DNA of 54,505 nucleotides, taken from contig JAKSOZ010000009.1 in the NCBI GenBank assembly GCA_024405265.1, positions 1 to 54,505 of the forward strand, given 5' to 3'. This document shows, one piece after another, positions 40,859 through 49,390 of the stretch. The stretch's first letter is position 1; each line of letters begins with the position of its first letter. The DNA is from Kiritimatiellia bacterium (GTDB lineage Bacteria; Verrucomicrobiota; Kiritimatiellia; RFP12; UBA1067). The notes under the pieces were generated by a model. The model had not been told where the DNA came from and made no database searches. It saw only the letters and a list, made by a program, of their open reading frames with translations. The translations under genes and the position numbers were made by a program.

Positions 40859-41679
40859 CGACTGTAGAGAAAATCGTTGAGCTGATAAGAGAGACTTCGA
40901 CCTCGATTCCCGTTGATGTCGAAAAGGCGGTGAAAGCGGCGCTTAAGAAGGAGTCGAAGGGCTCTAGCGCCGAAGTTATCTTGAAAACGATTCTTGAGAA
41001 TTGTGCGCTTGCACGTAAGGCTTCGACTCCGCTTTGTCAAGATACCGGTACGCTTACTTTCTTTGTCGATACGAAACTCAAACGGAAAGTGAGCGTCGAG
41101 ATAATCAAGAAGGCCGCTGCGATCGCTACTGCGCGCGGGTATCTTCGTAAGAATTGCATCGACTCGATTACCGGTAAGAGTTATGACGATAACTGTTGCG
41201 AAGGAGCTCCCGTCGTTCACTATGTCGATAAGCGCGGCGTGACGTTGATCATGAAGGGTGGCGGGTCCGAGAATATGTCGCGCCAGTATTCGCTTCCGGA
41301 TTCGACGCTCAGTGCCGGCCGAGATTTGCAAGGTGTGAGGAAGTGCCTTTTAGATGCGGTGCAGAAGACTTTAGGGTACGGTTGTGCGCCGGGTATTCTC
41401 GGAGTTTGTATCGGCGGAGATCGCGCTACCGGTTATGAAGTCGCGAAAGAACAACTCTTGCGTGAGCTTTCCGATAAGAATCCTGATAAGACGCTATCCG
41501 AACTTGAAAAGCGTGTTTTGAGCGAAGCGAATTCGCTAGGAATCGGTCCGATGGGACTCGGTGGCGCGACGACGCTTCTCGGTGTGAAAATTGCCTCTCG
41601 TCCTCGTGTTCCGGCGTCGTTCTTCGTGACAATCGCATACATGTGTTGGGCCGCTCGTAGACGAACGATTGAAGTTTAA
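40855..41679 (+). CDS. fumA: class I fumarate hydratase alpha subunit (TtdA/FumA N-domain)
   Basis: 274 residues. It carries the oxygen-sensitive 4Fe-4S hydratase alpha domain: LCQDTGTLTFFV, NCCEGAPVVHYV, MKGGGSENMSRQY, GYGCAPGILGVCIGGDRATGYEVAKEQL and GIGPMGLGGATTLLGVKI. Together with the next gene it forms the two-subunit fumarase (or L-tartrate/related hydratase) typical of anaerobes. Substrate cannot be fixed from motifs alone. The two subunits are separated by 22 nt that form a degenerate heptamer array rather than a good ribosome site. Confidence 0.9.
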   Translation: MTTVEKIVELIRETSTSIPVDVEKAVKAALKKESKGSSAEVILKTILENCALARKASTPLCQDTGTLTFFVDTKLKRKVSVEIIKKAAAIATARGYLRKNCIDSITGKSYDDNCCEGAPVVHYVDKRGVTLIMKGGGSENMSRQYSLPDSTLSAGRDLQGVRKCLLDAVQKTLGYGCAPGILGVCIGGDRATGYEVAKEQLLRELSDKNPDKTLSELEKRVLSEANSLGIGPMGLGGATTLLGVKIASRPRVPASFFVTIAYMCWAARRRTIEV

Positions 41680-41700
41680 AAGTTAAAGTGTAGAGTGAAA
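41673..41700 (+). repeat. degenerate heptamer array between the fumarase subunit genes
   Basis: Four 7-nt units in register: AGTTTAA, AAGTTAA, AGTGTAG, AGTGAAA. They run from the fumA stop codon (TAA 41677-41679) to 1 nt before the fumB ATG (41702), so they occupy the whole junction and the place of the ribosome site. Degenerate; the 7-nt period is the main evidence. Confidence 0.4.
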
Positions 41701-41701
41701 A

Positions 41702-42277
41702 ATGATTGAGCTGAAATATCCTTTTGATGAAAAGACGGTTCGCTCGCTTAAAGTCGGCGATGCGGTAGCGATTACCGGACGTATCTACACCGGGCGCGAT
41801 AAGCTTCATAAGTTCTTTTCCGACGGCGGAAATCTTGAGGTTGATTTTCGAGATGGGGCATTGTATCACTGCGGCCCCGTGATTGTCGGAGAAGGTTCTG
41901 AGTCGAAACCCTACGTGGTTAAAGCAGCCGGCCCTACTACCAGTGTCCGAGAAAACCCCTACGAACCTGATTTTATCGCCAAGACGGGCGTGAGGCTTAT
42001 TATTGGCAAGGGAGGTATGGATAAAAATACGCTTGATGCGATGAAGCGATATGGAGCCGTGTATATTCAGGCGGTTGGCGGCGCGGCTGCAATCAGCGCG
42101 GCAGCGGTAAAGAAAGTCGCCGGCGTCAGCCATCTTAAAGAGTTCGGCGCGGCGGAAGCTCTTTGGCACTTCGATGTCGTCGATTTTCGTGGGGTAGTGG
42201 CGATGGATTCCCATGGAGAGAGCCTCTTTGAAAAAGTCGAAATTTCCTCCCGCGAGAAGCTGAATAAAATGATATAA
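41702..42277 (+). CDS. fumB: class I fumarate hydratase beta subunit
   Basis: 191 residues, the C-terminal swivel domain of class I fumarases: LKVGDAVAITGRIYTGRDKLHK, HCGPVIVG, AAGPTTSVRENPYEPDFI, RLIIGKGGMDKNTLDAMKRYGAVYIQAVGGAAA and the terminal EALWHFDVVDF. It pairs with the alpha subunit encoded upstream. Its stop codon (TAA 42275-42277) lies inside the -10 element of the next gene. The symbol follows subunit order (alpha then beta) and does not imply E. coli isozyme names. Confidence 0.9.
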   Translation: MIELKYPFDEKTVRSLKVGDAVAITGRIYTGRDKLHKFFSDGGNLEVDFRDGALYHCGPVIVGEGSESKPYVVKAAGPTTSVRENPYEPDFIAKTGVRLIIGKGGMDKNTLDAMKRYGAVYIQAVGGAAAISAAAVKKVAGVSHLKEFGAAEALWHFDVVDFRGVVAMDSHGESLFEKVEISSREKLNKMI

Positions 42278-42278
42278 T
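42270..42278 (+). promoter_or_regulatory. extended -10 promoter of the NhaC-type gene, probably leaderless
   Basis: TGATATAAT (42270-42278) overlaps the fumB stop codon. The NhaC ATG (42285) is 6 nt past the -10, where transcription normally starts, so the mRNA would begin at or next to the start codon. No good -35 is visible. Confidence 0.55.
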
Positions 42279-42284
42279 ACGCGC

Positions 42285-43673
42285 ATGGAAACTTCAGGAC
42301 TTTGGTCGGTCATTCCGCCCCTCGTTGCTATCACCCTCGCGCTCTTAACGCGCGAGGTCGTTTTATCGCTTTGCGCGGCGATTTTTTCGGGCGCGGCTGT
42401 TCATGCGTTTCTTAATCATCTTTCGGTCGTTGAGGTTTTCAAGATCTTCATCGATCTGATCGGTTCGAAGACGGCCGAGAATATGCCGATGATTCTCTTT
42501 TTATGTTTCTTGGGTGCGCTCGTTTCCGTGATTACGCGCGCAGGCGGCGCGAGAGCCTACGGAGAATGGGCGTTCAAGCGACTCAAATCCGAGCGCATGG
42601 TCAATTTAATGACGATAGCGATGGGCTTTATCATTTTCATCGATGACTATTTCAATTGCTTGACGGTCGGTACGGTAATGCGACCGGTAACCGATAAGTT
42701 CAAGATTTCTCGCGCTAAGCTCGCTTATTTCATCGACACGACTTCCGCTCCGGTCTGTATTCTAGCTCCGGTTTCAAGCTGGGCCGCATATGTGATAAGT
42801 TGTATGCCGAGCGAGCTTCAGTCTCATGGCATGGATCTTTATATCAAGGCCGGCATGATGAATTTCTACGCGATTCTCTCGCTTGTCATGGTATTTTGGA
42901 TTGCGCTTAAGAAGAACAGCGATTTCGGTCTTATGAAACGCATGGAGAAGTCTTCTCACCGTCATCGTGATATCGCGGCGGAAGTGATCATGCGCGAGGG
43001 CCTCGAGCCTGTCCCGGTCTCTCAATCAGGTAAAATCGTCGATTTGGTTGCTCCGATTCTGGTTTTGATCATTTTTGCGGTGTGGATGCTCAATAAGTTC
43101 GATGATGCCGGAGAGGCGTTGGCGCTCGCTTCCTTGATTGCGCTTGTCTTTTCGTTTTTCTTTTTGGTCCCGCGAAAGGTGATCGATTATCATCAATTCG
43201 CCGCGGCGGTTCTCTTCGGCATCAAGACTATGGTTCCGGCCCTGGTGTTGTTGGCGCTCGCCTGGGGTATTTCGTCCGTTTGCAACGATCTTCTCGGCAC
43301 CGGTAAGTTTCTCGCTTCCATTATCGTCAAGATGAACGTCGGTATTAAGCTTTTACCGGCTATCATGTTCATTTTCGCCGCGCTCTTTACTTTCACAACC
43401 GGCGCAAGCTGGGGCGCGATCGGTATCTTGGTGCCGATCGGTCTTACCGTAGCGCTCGCGGTCAATCCGGCGATGTCGGTAGCGATTTTGGCGGCGACGC
43501 TTTCGGGGAGCGTGATGGGAGATCACTGCGCGCCGACGTCCGATACGACTATCCTTTCGTCGACGGGAGCGCAGTGTAAGCACATGAATCACGTGATGAC
43601 TCAGATACCATACGCTATGGTCGCGGGCGCGATTTCCCTCGTTTTGTATCTGGCCGTTCCTTATTTTCTTTGA
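42285..43673 (+). CDS. NhaC-type Na+/H+ antiporter family membrane protein
   Basis: 462 residues with about 11-12 hydrophobic helices. Family segments: IPPLVAITLALLTREVVLSL, IFIDDYFNCLTVGTVMRPVTD (conserved acidic membrane segment), APVSSWAAYVISC, and FTTGASWGAIGILVPIG with SGSVMGDHCAPTSDTT. These are typical of the NhaC/MleN antiporter group. Cargo could be Na+/H+ or organic-acid-coupled (malate/lactate); being next to fumarase is suggestive but not proof. It has its own extended -10 promoter. Confidence 0.87.
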   Translation: METSGLWSVIPPLVAITLALLTREVVLSLCAAIFSGAAVHAFLNHLSVVEVFKIFIDLIGSKTAENMPMILFLCFLGALVSVITRAGGARAYGEWAFKRLKSERMVNLMTIAMGFIIFIDDYFNCLTVGTVMRPVTDKFKISRAKLAYFIDTTSAPVCILAPVSSWAAYVISCMPSELQSHGMDLYIKAGMMNFYAILSLVMVFWIALKKNSDFGLMKRMEKSSHRHRDIAAEVIMREGLEPVPVSQSGKIVDLVAPILVLIIFAVWMLNKFDDAGEALALASLIALVFSFFFLVPRKVIDYHQFAAAVLFGIKTMVPALVLLALAWGISSVCNDLLGTGKFLASIIVKMNVGIKLLPAIMFIFAALFTFTTGASWGAIGILVPIGLTVALAVNPAMSVAILAATLSGSVMGDHCAPTSDTTILSSTGAQCKHMNHVMTQIPYAMVAGAISLVLYLAVPYFL

Positions 43674-43703
43674 GTGATAATTCGGGATAATTTCAAGTTC
43701 GTC

Positions 43704-43749
43704 CTTGAATATTCAAGATATTATGGTATAATACAATCATAATATCTTG
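43704..43749. promoter_or_regulatory. trmL-kinase operon promoter with two palindromes
   Basis: -35 TTGAAT (43705-43710), 16-nt spacer, extended -10 TGGTATAAT (-10 at 43727-43732). The -35 lies in a perfect 14-bp palindrome CTTGAATATTCAAG (43704-43717). The -10 lies between the arms of a perfect 12-bp inverted repeat, CAAGATATTATG (43714-43725) and CATAATATCTTG (43738-43749). Operator for an unknown regulator is the likely meaning. Confidence 0.6.
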
Positions 43750-43751
43750 TA

Positions 43752-44210
43752 GTGAAGAAGTTTTCGATAGTTTTATTAAGACCGGAGATTCCGCATAATA
43801 CGGGCGCCATCGGGCGCCTTTGTGTGGGTTTGGGAGTGAAACTGAACTTGGTTCGTCCGCTGGGTTTTACTCTTGACGATAAGGCCATCGCTCGCGCAGG
43901 CCTTGATTACTGGCCTCATCTCGATATCGCGATTCACGATACCTGGGAGGATTATCTCGCCTCGGAAAAGCCGCATAACGTCTTCTTCCTTTCGACTCAT
44001 GGTGAAAAATCGCTCTATGATTGCGATTTTGAAGAAGGAGATGCGCTCGTTTTCGGTAACGAAGGTCATGGATTACCGAAGGAGTTCTACGAGAAATATG
44101 CGACTAAGCTCTTTAAGATTCCGATGCCCGGACCATTCGCGCGCTCCATTAACTTGGCTAATGCCGTTTCGATCGCGGCGTATGAGTGTTATCGTAAATT
44201 GAATGTGTAA
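43752..44210 (+). CDS. trmL: tRNA (cytidine/uridine-34-2'-O)-methyltransferase
   Basis: 152 residues, the minimal SPOUT fold. TrmL methylates the ribose of the wobble nucleotide in Leu tRNAs. Motifs: LLRPEIPHNTGAIGRLC at the N-terminus, HNVFFLSTHGEKS, DALVFGNEGHGLP and the knotted C-terminal loop IPMPGPFARSINLANAVSIAAYE. It starts with GTG at 43752 and is followed after 9 nt by the kinase gene. No dedicated ribosome site is obvious upstream; the mRNA would begin about 12 nt before the start. Confidence 0.95.
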   Translation: MKKFSIVLLRPEIPHNTGAIGRLCVGLGVKLNLVRPLGFTLDDKAIARAGLDYWPHLDIAIHDTWEDYLASEKPHNVFFLSTHGEKSLYDCDFEEGDALVFGNEGHGLPKEFYEKYATKLFKIPMPGPFARSINLANAVSIAAYECYRKLNV

Positions 44211-44219
44211 GGGAGTTTT

Positions 44220-47200
44220 GTGCTACAAGTCGGAGATAAATTCGGATCTTATAAGGTAGTCAAGCTACTTGGGCAAGGAGGCATGGGATCCGTGTTTCTC
44301 CTGGAAAATGCCGATGGTACCAAGGTTGCGGCGAAAATTCTCGATCCGGAATCGTCCGGAGATCATGAATCTCGTGTGCGATTTCTTCATGAGGCCGAAA
44401 TCGCGCTGAACTTCAAGAACCCCGGCATCATCAATACTTACGATATCGGCGAGGACCCCGACACTCATCTTTGTTATATCTTGATGGAATACGTCCCCGG
44501 CGGGACGCTCGCCGATCTCTTGAGAGCGACCGGCAAGATCGGCGCTCAGGATGCGATAATGATCACTCGCGAAGTCGCGAAGGTCTTGGAGCAGGTACGC
44601 GAACATGGCATAGTCCATCGCGATATCAAGCCCGAGAACATCATGTTCGGTTCCGATGGCCGAGTTAAAGTCGCAGACCTCGGTATCGCGCGTTCCTCCT
44701 CGATGGGCGAGGGGACGACTGTCACCAAATCCGGCGTTATCGTCGGAACCCCCGCGTATATGGCACCGGAGCAGATGATGGACTCGCACGCGGCGGATAC
44801 GAGGTCCGATATCTATTCGCTCGGCATCATGCTTCATGAAATGCTCGTCGGCTTTCGTCCGAATCATGACGCGACGCTTCTGGAGCTCATGGCCAAAGCG
44901 GTTCAGGGCGTGGCGATTCCTGATATCCGCACGATCGATCGGACGATTTCCGCGTCGCTCGCTTACGTTGTTGCGAAGATGTGCGAAGTCGATCCTAAAA
45001 AACGCTATCAGACGCCTGGGGAAGTCGCTGCGGATTTGAAGAAAGTTTTGAACGGCGAACCGTTGGAAGTCGCGCCGACTCCGACTTCGGTTAAGCGCCC
45101 GTCCGCTTCGACCAAGAAGCGATCGACGAGTGTGAAGAAGACGCTTCCGGTAAAGCTTATCGCGGCGATAGCCTCCGTGATCGTGACGATAACGGTATTC
45201 GCTATCTTGGGCGCTTCAGATGGTTCTTCTTCCGCGCCGAAGAATAATCAGATCGGCGCGGAACCTACGGCAAAAACCGCGATGAATTCGCGGAGTGCGA
45301 TAGCTCCCGAGCGGCCTAAGTTCGTTTCGAAGCCATTGGATACTTCGATCGCTCCGAATCAGCGTCTTAAGGAAGAAAACGGCAACTTGATTTTCAAGTA
45401 CACCAAGCGTTCGGAGCGAAAGGTCTCGCAAATTCAGAAGGTCGCGCATGACGCATATGATATGCTTTCTCTTATAATGGGGCCGAGTCTCGATGCCAAT
45501 CGTAAGGGCGAGATTCATTTCAAAGATCGCGACGAGACGTTTGAAGCCGACTTCGCGCCTTGTTCTTTCAAGTACGGCTTCTGGAGCTCCGCTGCGCCTC
45601 GAATCGGAATCTCGAGCGCGGTTCTTGATTCCGACGAATTGGAGGCGGGAATCGCGCTTTTGGTCGGCAACAGTTTCAGCGGACTTCATTATTCTACCGA
45701 TAAAGCCGAGTCGAGGACGATTCAGTTCGCGCTCGCGAAGGTTTTGGGCGTGCAGGTCGCGCGGCAGCTCGGACATGTCGGCTTCGCCAATAAAATCATG
45801 AATCACTTGGAAGCGCGAATGAAGAACGTTCTTAAAGAGGCACAAATTTCCGAGAAGGATGTCATGCTTTCCGCGAGGCCTCGTGAGGGGGTTAAACCTA
45901 AGCCTGTCACGTGGGGTAATCTCGACTGGGTAATCGAATATCGCGTCGCGAAGATAATCGACGAGCTTTGTCGTAAGGATCCGTATGTTTTAAGCCGCTA
46001 CTTCTCGCTTCGAGCGGAATATCGGAACAAGAGCTCGGTGATTTCCGACGCCGCTTTCGTCGAGCTGTTGTCGAAGGCGGCGAATACCGATCTCTTCCCG
46101 GCCTTCAATGAACTCGGCTCGAACGTTCATAAAGAGCCGCAGTGGGACTATATAACCGCGAAGGGCGAGAAGGTCTTCCGCGCCGAATTCGACGGCTACG
46201 ATCTTTATTACACGATCAAGGACGGTAACGCGGTAATCTCGAAGCCGAAGGCGGACGGTGGCGGAACCGAATGCGCGGCCGTCGTCAAGACCAACTCCAA
46301 GATCGTTGTCCCCGGAGAAATCGAGGGAATGCCGGTTATTGTCGGAAGTATAGCCTTTGCGGGTGGTATGGATATTGTCGAGATTATCATGCGTGAAGGC
46401 GTTATGCGCGTCGGCTTTGAAGCTTTCGTTAATTGTCTCAAGCTCGAACGCATCGTATTCCCGCGTAGTGTTAAGAAATTGGACAAAGGGACGAGCCTTA
46501 CTTGGGGTAGCTGGAATGTGAAAGAGATCGACTTCTCTATGGTTGAGAATTTCTCCGGAGAATGTTACTGGGGTATTGGCAGCCTTGAGAGAATCCTGAT
46601 CGAAAAGGATAATCCGGCGTTCGTTAATCGCGATGGCCTTATCATCCAGCGCGCCGACAAGGGACTCGTTTTTTATCCGCGTGATAAAAAGGGCGAGATC
46701 AATATTCCCGAAGGCGTCGCTTTGATCGGAGACGGAGCGCTTTGGGGATACGGGAAAGTGAAAGAACTTAAGCTTCCGAGCTCGCTGAAAGCGATTAACT
46801 CCCACTTCAATGTGGAGATCGAAAGCGGCGAATTGGCGCTTCCTGAGGGATTCAAGCGCTTGAACTGGTTGGCGTTCAAGGGGATGAAATTAAAACGTTT
46901 GATTTTGCCGAAATCGTTGAATACGATCGGTCCGGGCGCGTTTGAAGGTAGTGCCATTTCAGAGATCACGTTTATGGGTAATGTCCCCGAAGAGCTGAAA
47001 GACGGTTGGTCGAATGGTCTCGATCCTGCCAAGACGACGATTTACTTCGATAAGAACACTCGCGGTTGGGATAAGCTCGAATGTCCGGTCGCGATTAAGC
47101 CGATAGAAGAGAAAAAGCATCTGGCGATTCGCGTTTTCGATAATCTTCACTCTTCTTCCGGTTGGGTTCTTAATCGTGGCGAAATTAAGGATGAGAAGTG

Positions 47201-47477
47201 GCCGCTTAAAAACAGCGAGAAAGATCGTTATCTTGAGTTCGAAGACGAGAACTTGCCTCCGAATAGAGTCCGAGCGATATGCGATTATCCGCTGGCGGCG
47301 TGGTATGATCTCGGTATGATCTCGGAGCGCAAAGCTCGTGAAATTTCCAAAGGAAGTATGCGCGGCGCGAAAGAAATGGGCTCTCGTCCCGTTTTTGTCC
47401 CCGATCATATTTATCGACTCGTGAATACCGTTAACCACAGTGTGGATGTTCTTATCCACATGGGGTCCTACAAGTAA
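44220..47477 (+). CDS. membrane Ser/Thr protein kinase with BspA-like leucine-rich ectodomain
   Basis: 1085 residues, GTG start after AAGGGAG. Kinase domain 1-~280: GQGGMGS loop, K39, H133-R-D135-IKPEN, D153LG, APEQMM and YSLGIMLHEML. A Ser/Thr/Lys-rich linker leads to one membrane helix at about 310-333 (LIAAIASVIVTITVFAILGA). Outside it lies a ~240-residue domain I do not recognise, then LRR_5/BspA-type repeats (PGEIEGMPVIVGSIAFAG, GVMRVGFEAFVNCLKLERIV). The topology is a receptor-like kinase: an outer binding domain and an inner kinase. Its likely antagonist, a PP2C phosphatase, is encoded 12 nt downstream. Ligand and targets are unknown. Confidence 0.9.
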   Translation: MLQVGDKFGSYKVVKLLGQGGMGSVFLLENADGTKVAAKILDPESSGDHESRVRFLHEAEIALNFKNPGIINTYDIGEDPDTHLCYILMEYVPGGTLADLLRATGKIGAQDAIMITREVAKVLEQVREHGIVHRDIKPENIMFGSDGRVKVADLGIARSSSMGEGTTVTKSGVIVGTPAYMAPEQMMDSHAADTRSDIYSLGIMLHEMLVGFRPNHDATLLELMAKAVQGVAIPDIRTIDRTISASLAYVVAKMCEVDPKKRYQTPGEVAADLKKVLNGEPLEVAPTPTSVKRPSASTKKRSTSVKKTLPVKLIAAIASVIVTITVFAILGASDGSSSAPKNNQIGAEPTAKTAMNSRSAIAPERPKFVSKPLDTSIAPNQRLKEENGNLIFKYTKRSERKVSQIQKVAHDAYDMLSLIMGPSLDANRKGEIHFKDRDETFEADFAPCSFKYGFWSSAAPRIGISSAVLDSDELEAGIALLVGNSFSGLHYSTDKAESRTIQFALAKVLGVQVARQLGHVGFANKIMNHLEARMKNVLKEAQISEKDVMLSARPREGVKPKPVTWGNLDWVIEYRVAKIIDELCRKDPYVLSRYFSLRAEYRNKSSVISDAAFVELLSKAANTDLFPAFNELGSNVHKEPQWDYITAKGEKVFRAEFDGYDLYYTIKDGNAVISKPKADGGGTECAAVVKTNSKIVVPGEIEGMPVIVGSIAFAGGMDIVEIIMREGVMRVGFEAFVNCLKLERIVFPRSVKKLDKGTSLTWGSWNVKEIDFSMVENFSGECYWGIGSLERILIEKDNPAFVNRDGLIIQRADKGLVFYPRDKKGEINIPEGVALIGDGALWGYGKVKELKLPSSLKAINSHFNVEIESGELALPEGFKRLNWLAFKGMKLKRLILPKSLNTIGPGAFEGSAISEITFMGNVPEELKDGWSNGLDPAKTTIYFDKNTRGWDKLECPVAIKPIEEKKHLAIRVFDNLHSSSGWVLNRGEIKDEKWPLKNSEKDRYLEFEDENLPPNRVRAICDYPLAAWYDLGMISERKAREISKGSMRGAKEMGSRPVFVPDHIYRLVNTVNHSVDVLIHMGSYK

Positions 47478-47489
47478 GAGGTGTCGAAA

Positions 47490-48266
47490 ATGTTCGGTTG
47501 GTTGTTCGGAAAAAAGAAACGATTAGGAGCGCTCGATTACGCCGTTAAAAGCGAAGTCGGCCTCGTCAGAAGCAATAACGAAGACAATTACTTCGTTGAT
47601 GAATCGCGCACGCTTTTCTGTGTCGCTGACGGCATGGGAGGCGGAGCGGAAGGCGAAGTCGCGAGCGCGATTGTAGTCGAGGAAGTCGCGAAGGTCGTCC
47701 CCGAGAAGCCTTATCGCAGTCGTCTCGAACATTTCGAGGCGGCGCTAGAAACAGCCAATCAGCGGATTCGTAAAATCGCCGCGGACAAGGGCTATCGCCA
47801 GATGGGTTCGACGGCGGTCGGTATTATCATCAGTGAAGATCGTCCTTCGCGCGCGGCGATCTGTCATGTCGGAGATTCTCGCGCTTATCGTCTTCGCGAT
47901 TCCAAGATTGAACCGCTTACTCGAGATCACACGGTCGGAGGAGAGCTAAGCTCGATGGCGACCGGCGCAAAAGCTTCTCAGCTTAAAGATCGTGCGAATC
48001 CGCTCGCGCACATGCTCACGCGCGCGTTAGGCGCTACCGACAATTCGCTCGGCGACTGGAAGCTTATCGATCTTAAGCGAGGTGATAAGCTTATCATTTG
48101 CTCCGACGGTGTTCATGACGTCATTACCGACGATCATCTTCGCAAGATCATGAAGGCTGATGACGAGCCTGCGAAAATCGCCGCGCGACTTGAGAAAGCC
48201 ATCTTGAAAGCGGGTGCGCCCGATAACTACACTTATATCATCATCAATGTCGGAGAAGTGAAATGA
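47490..48266 (+). CDS. PP2C-family Ser/Thr protein phosphatase
   Basis: 258 residues. The ATG at 47490 is preferred to the in-frame GTG at 47481 because AGAGG (47476-47480) is 9 nt from it. Metal-binding motifs are present: VRSNNEDNYF, CVADGMGGGAEG, MGSTAVGI, CHVGDSRAYRL, LIICSDGVHDV and the final APDNYTYIII. PP2C enzymes remove phosphate from Ser/Thr residues in an Mg/Mn-dependent way. It lies between two kinase genes and overlaps the second by 4 nt (ATGA), so it very likely reverses their phosphorylation. Confidence 0.94.
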   Translation: MFGWLFGKKKRLGALDYAVKSEVGLVRSNNEDNYFVDESRTLFCVADGMGGGAEGEVASAIVVEEVAKVVPEKPYRSRLEHFEAALETANQRIRKIAADKGYRQMGSTAVGIIISEDRPSRAAICHVGDSRAYRLRDSKIEPLTRDHTVGGELSSMATGAKASQLKDRANPLAHMLTRALGATDNSLGDWKLIDLKRGDKLIICSDGVHDVITDDHLRKIMKADDEPAKIAARLEKAILKAGAPDNYTYIIINVGEVK

Positions 48267-49375
48267 GCGATAATAAGCCGGACGTGTTTCAAAGCGGGGA
48301 TCACTTCCACGGTTACGTGATCGAGCGCCTTCTCGGCAAGGGCGGAATGGGCGCGGTTTACCTCGCGCGTCATGAGATGCTTGATACGCTTTACGCGATT
48401 AAGGTGCTCTATCCCGAGGTTGCGACGTCGAACGCGAGCTATATCAAGCGTTTCTTGCGCGAAGCCAAGATCGCCACTCGCGTTCGCCACCCGAATATGG
48501 TTGCGGTTCATGACTGCGGATACGACTCGGAGCGGAACGTCTATTATCTCGTTATGGATTATGTCGTCAGTGGGGACCTTCGACAGGCGCTCGGTTTCAG
48601 CGGGCGCTTTACGGCCGAGAAGGCTGCTGACGTAATCGCGCAGGTCGCCTCCGCGCTTGATGCGATGCAGAAACTTGGCGTCGTTCATCGCGATATCAAG
48701 CCGGAGAATATCCTTCTTCAGTCCGATGGCAGCGTGAAGATCGTCGACCTCGGAATCGCGAAGGCGACGAGTCTCGGCGATGCGACGATGACGACCACGA
48801 ATATGGTTTTCGGCACTCCCGCGTATGTCGCGCCCGAGCAAGCGAAGAATGCCGCGGACGTCGACGTGAGAGCTGATATTTACTCGCTTGGCATCGTCTT
48901 TTTCGAACTCGTTGCCGGACGCACGCCTTATGAAGGCTCGAACCCTGCGGCGATTATCGCGTCTTCATTAAGCTCCGATCCGATTCCCGACGTCAGAGAT
49001 TTCAATCCCGAGGTTCCTCCGATGGTCGCGACGCTGATTCGACGGATGTGCGTTAAAGATCGTAATCGTCGACTCGCTTCTCATTCCGCCGTTCTCGCGG
49101 AACTCGCGAAACTCGGCTACTCGCTGAATCACGTTCATCTGGACGAGAAAATCGAGTATACTCCGACCGCTCAAAGCGAGAGCGCGACTGCGGGTATCGA
49201 TCTCGAGCATTTGCCGGAAAAGGCCAACCACACGCTTTCTTTCGATACCGATGACGAAGAGGTAAAGGCGTTCGTGAATAAGCTTAAAGCCAAGCGCCGT
49301 AGGAAAAACGTGATATTTATTGCGACTATAGCGATTCTTGCCGTCCTTACGCTGGCGCTAATACTGACAATATGA
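48263..49375 (+). CDS. membrane-anchored Ser/Thr protein kinase
   Basis: 370 residues. Complete Hanks-type kinase domain: GKGGMGA loop, K47, H142-R-D144-IKPEN, D162LG, APEQAKN and YSLGIVFFELVAG. A ~60-residue linker follows, and a single C-terminal membrane helix at about 346-369 (VIFIATIAILAVLTLALILT) with no ectodomain. So it is tail-anchored with the kinase inside the cell, unlike the upstream receptor-like kinase. Its stop (49373-49375) lies within the next promoter. Together with the phosphatase and first kinase it forms a closed phosphorylation module. Confidence 0.93.
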   Translation: MSDNKPDVFQSGDHFHGYVIERLLGKGGMGAVYLARHEMLDTLYAIKVLYPEVATSNASYIKRFLREAKIATRVRHPNMVAVHDCGYDSERNVYYLVMDYVVSGDLRQALGFSGRFTAEKAADVIAQVASALDAMQKLGVVHRDIKPENILLQSDGSVKIVDLGIAKATSLGDATMTTTNMVFGTPAYVAPEQAKNAADVDVRADIYSLGIVFFELVAGRTPYEGSNPAAIIASSLSSDPIPDVRDFNPEVPPMVATLIRRMCVKDRNRRLASHSAVLAELAKLGYSLNHVHLDEKIEYTPTAQSESATAGIDLEHLPEKANHTLSFDTDDEEVKAFVNKLKAKRRRKNVIFIATIAILAVLTLALILTI

Positions 49376-49381
49376 TATAAT
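49373..49381 (+). promoter_or_regulatory. extended -10 promoter of the S1-domain gene, near-leaderless
   Basis: TGATATAAT (49373-49381) starts at the stop codon of the preceding kinase. The S1 gene ATG is at 49391, 9 nt after the -10, so the 5' leader would be about 0-3 nt. No clear -35. Confidence 0.5.
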
Positions 49382-49390
49382 TCCCTAAGT

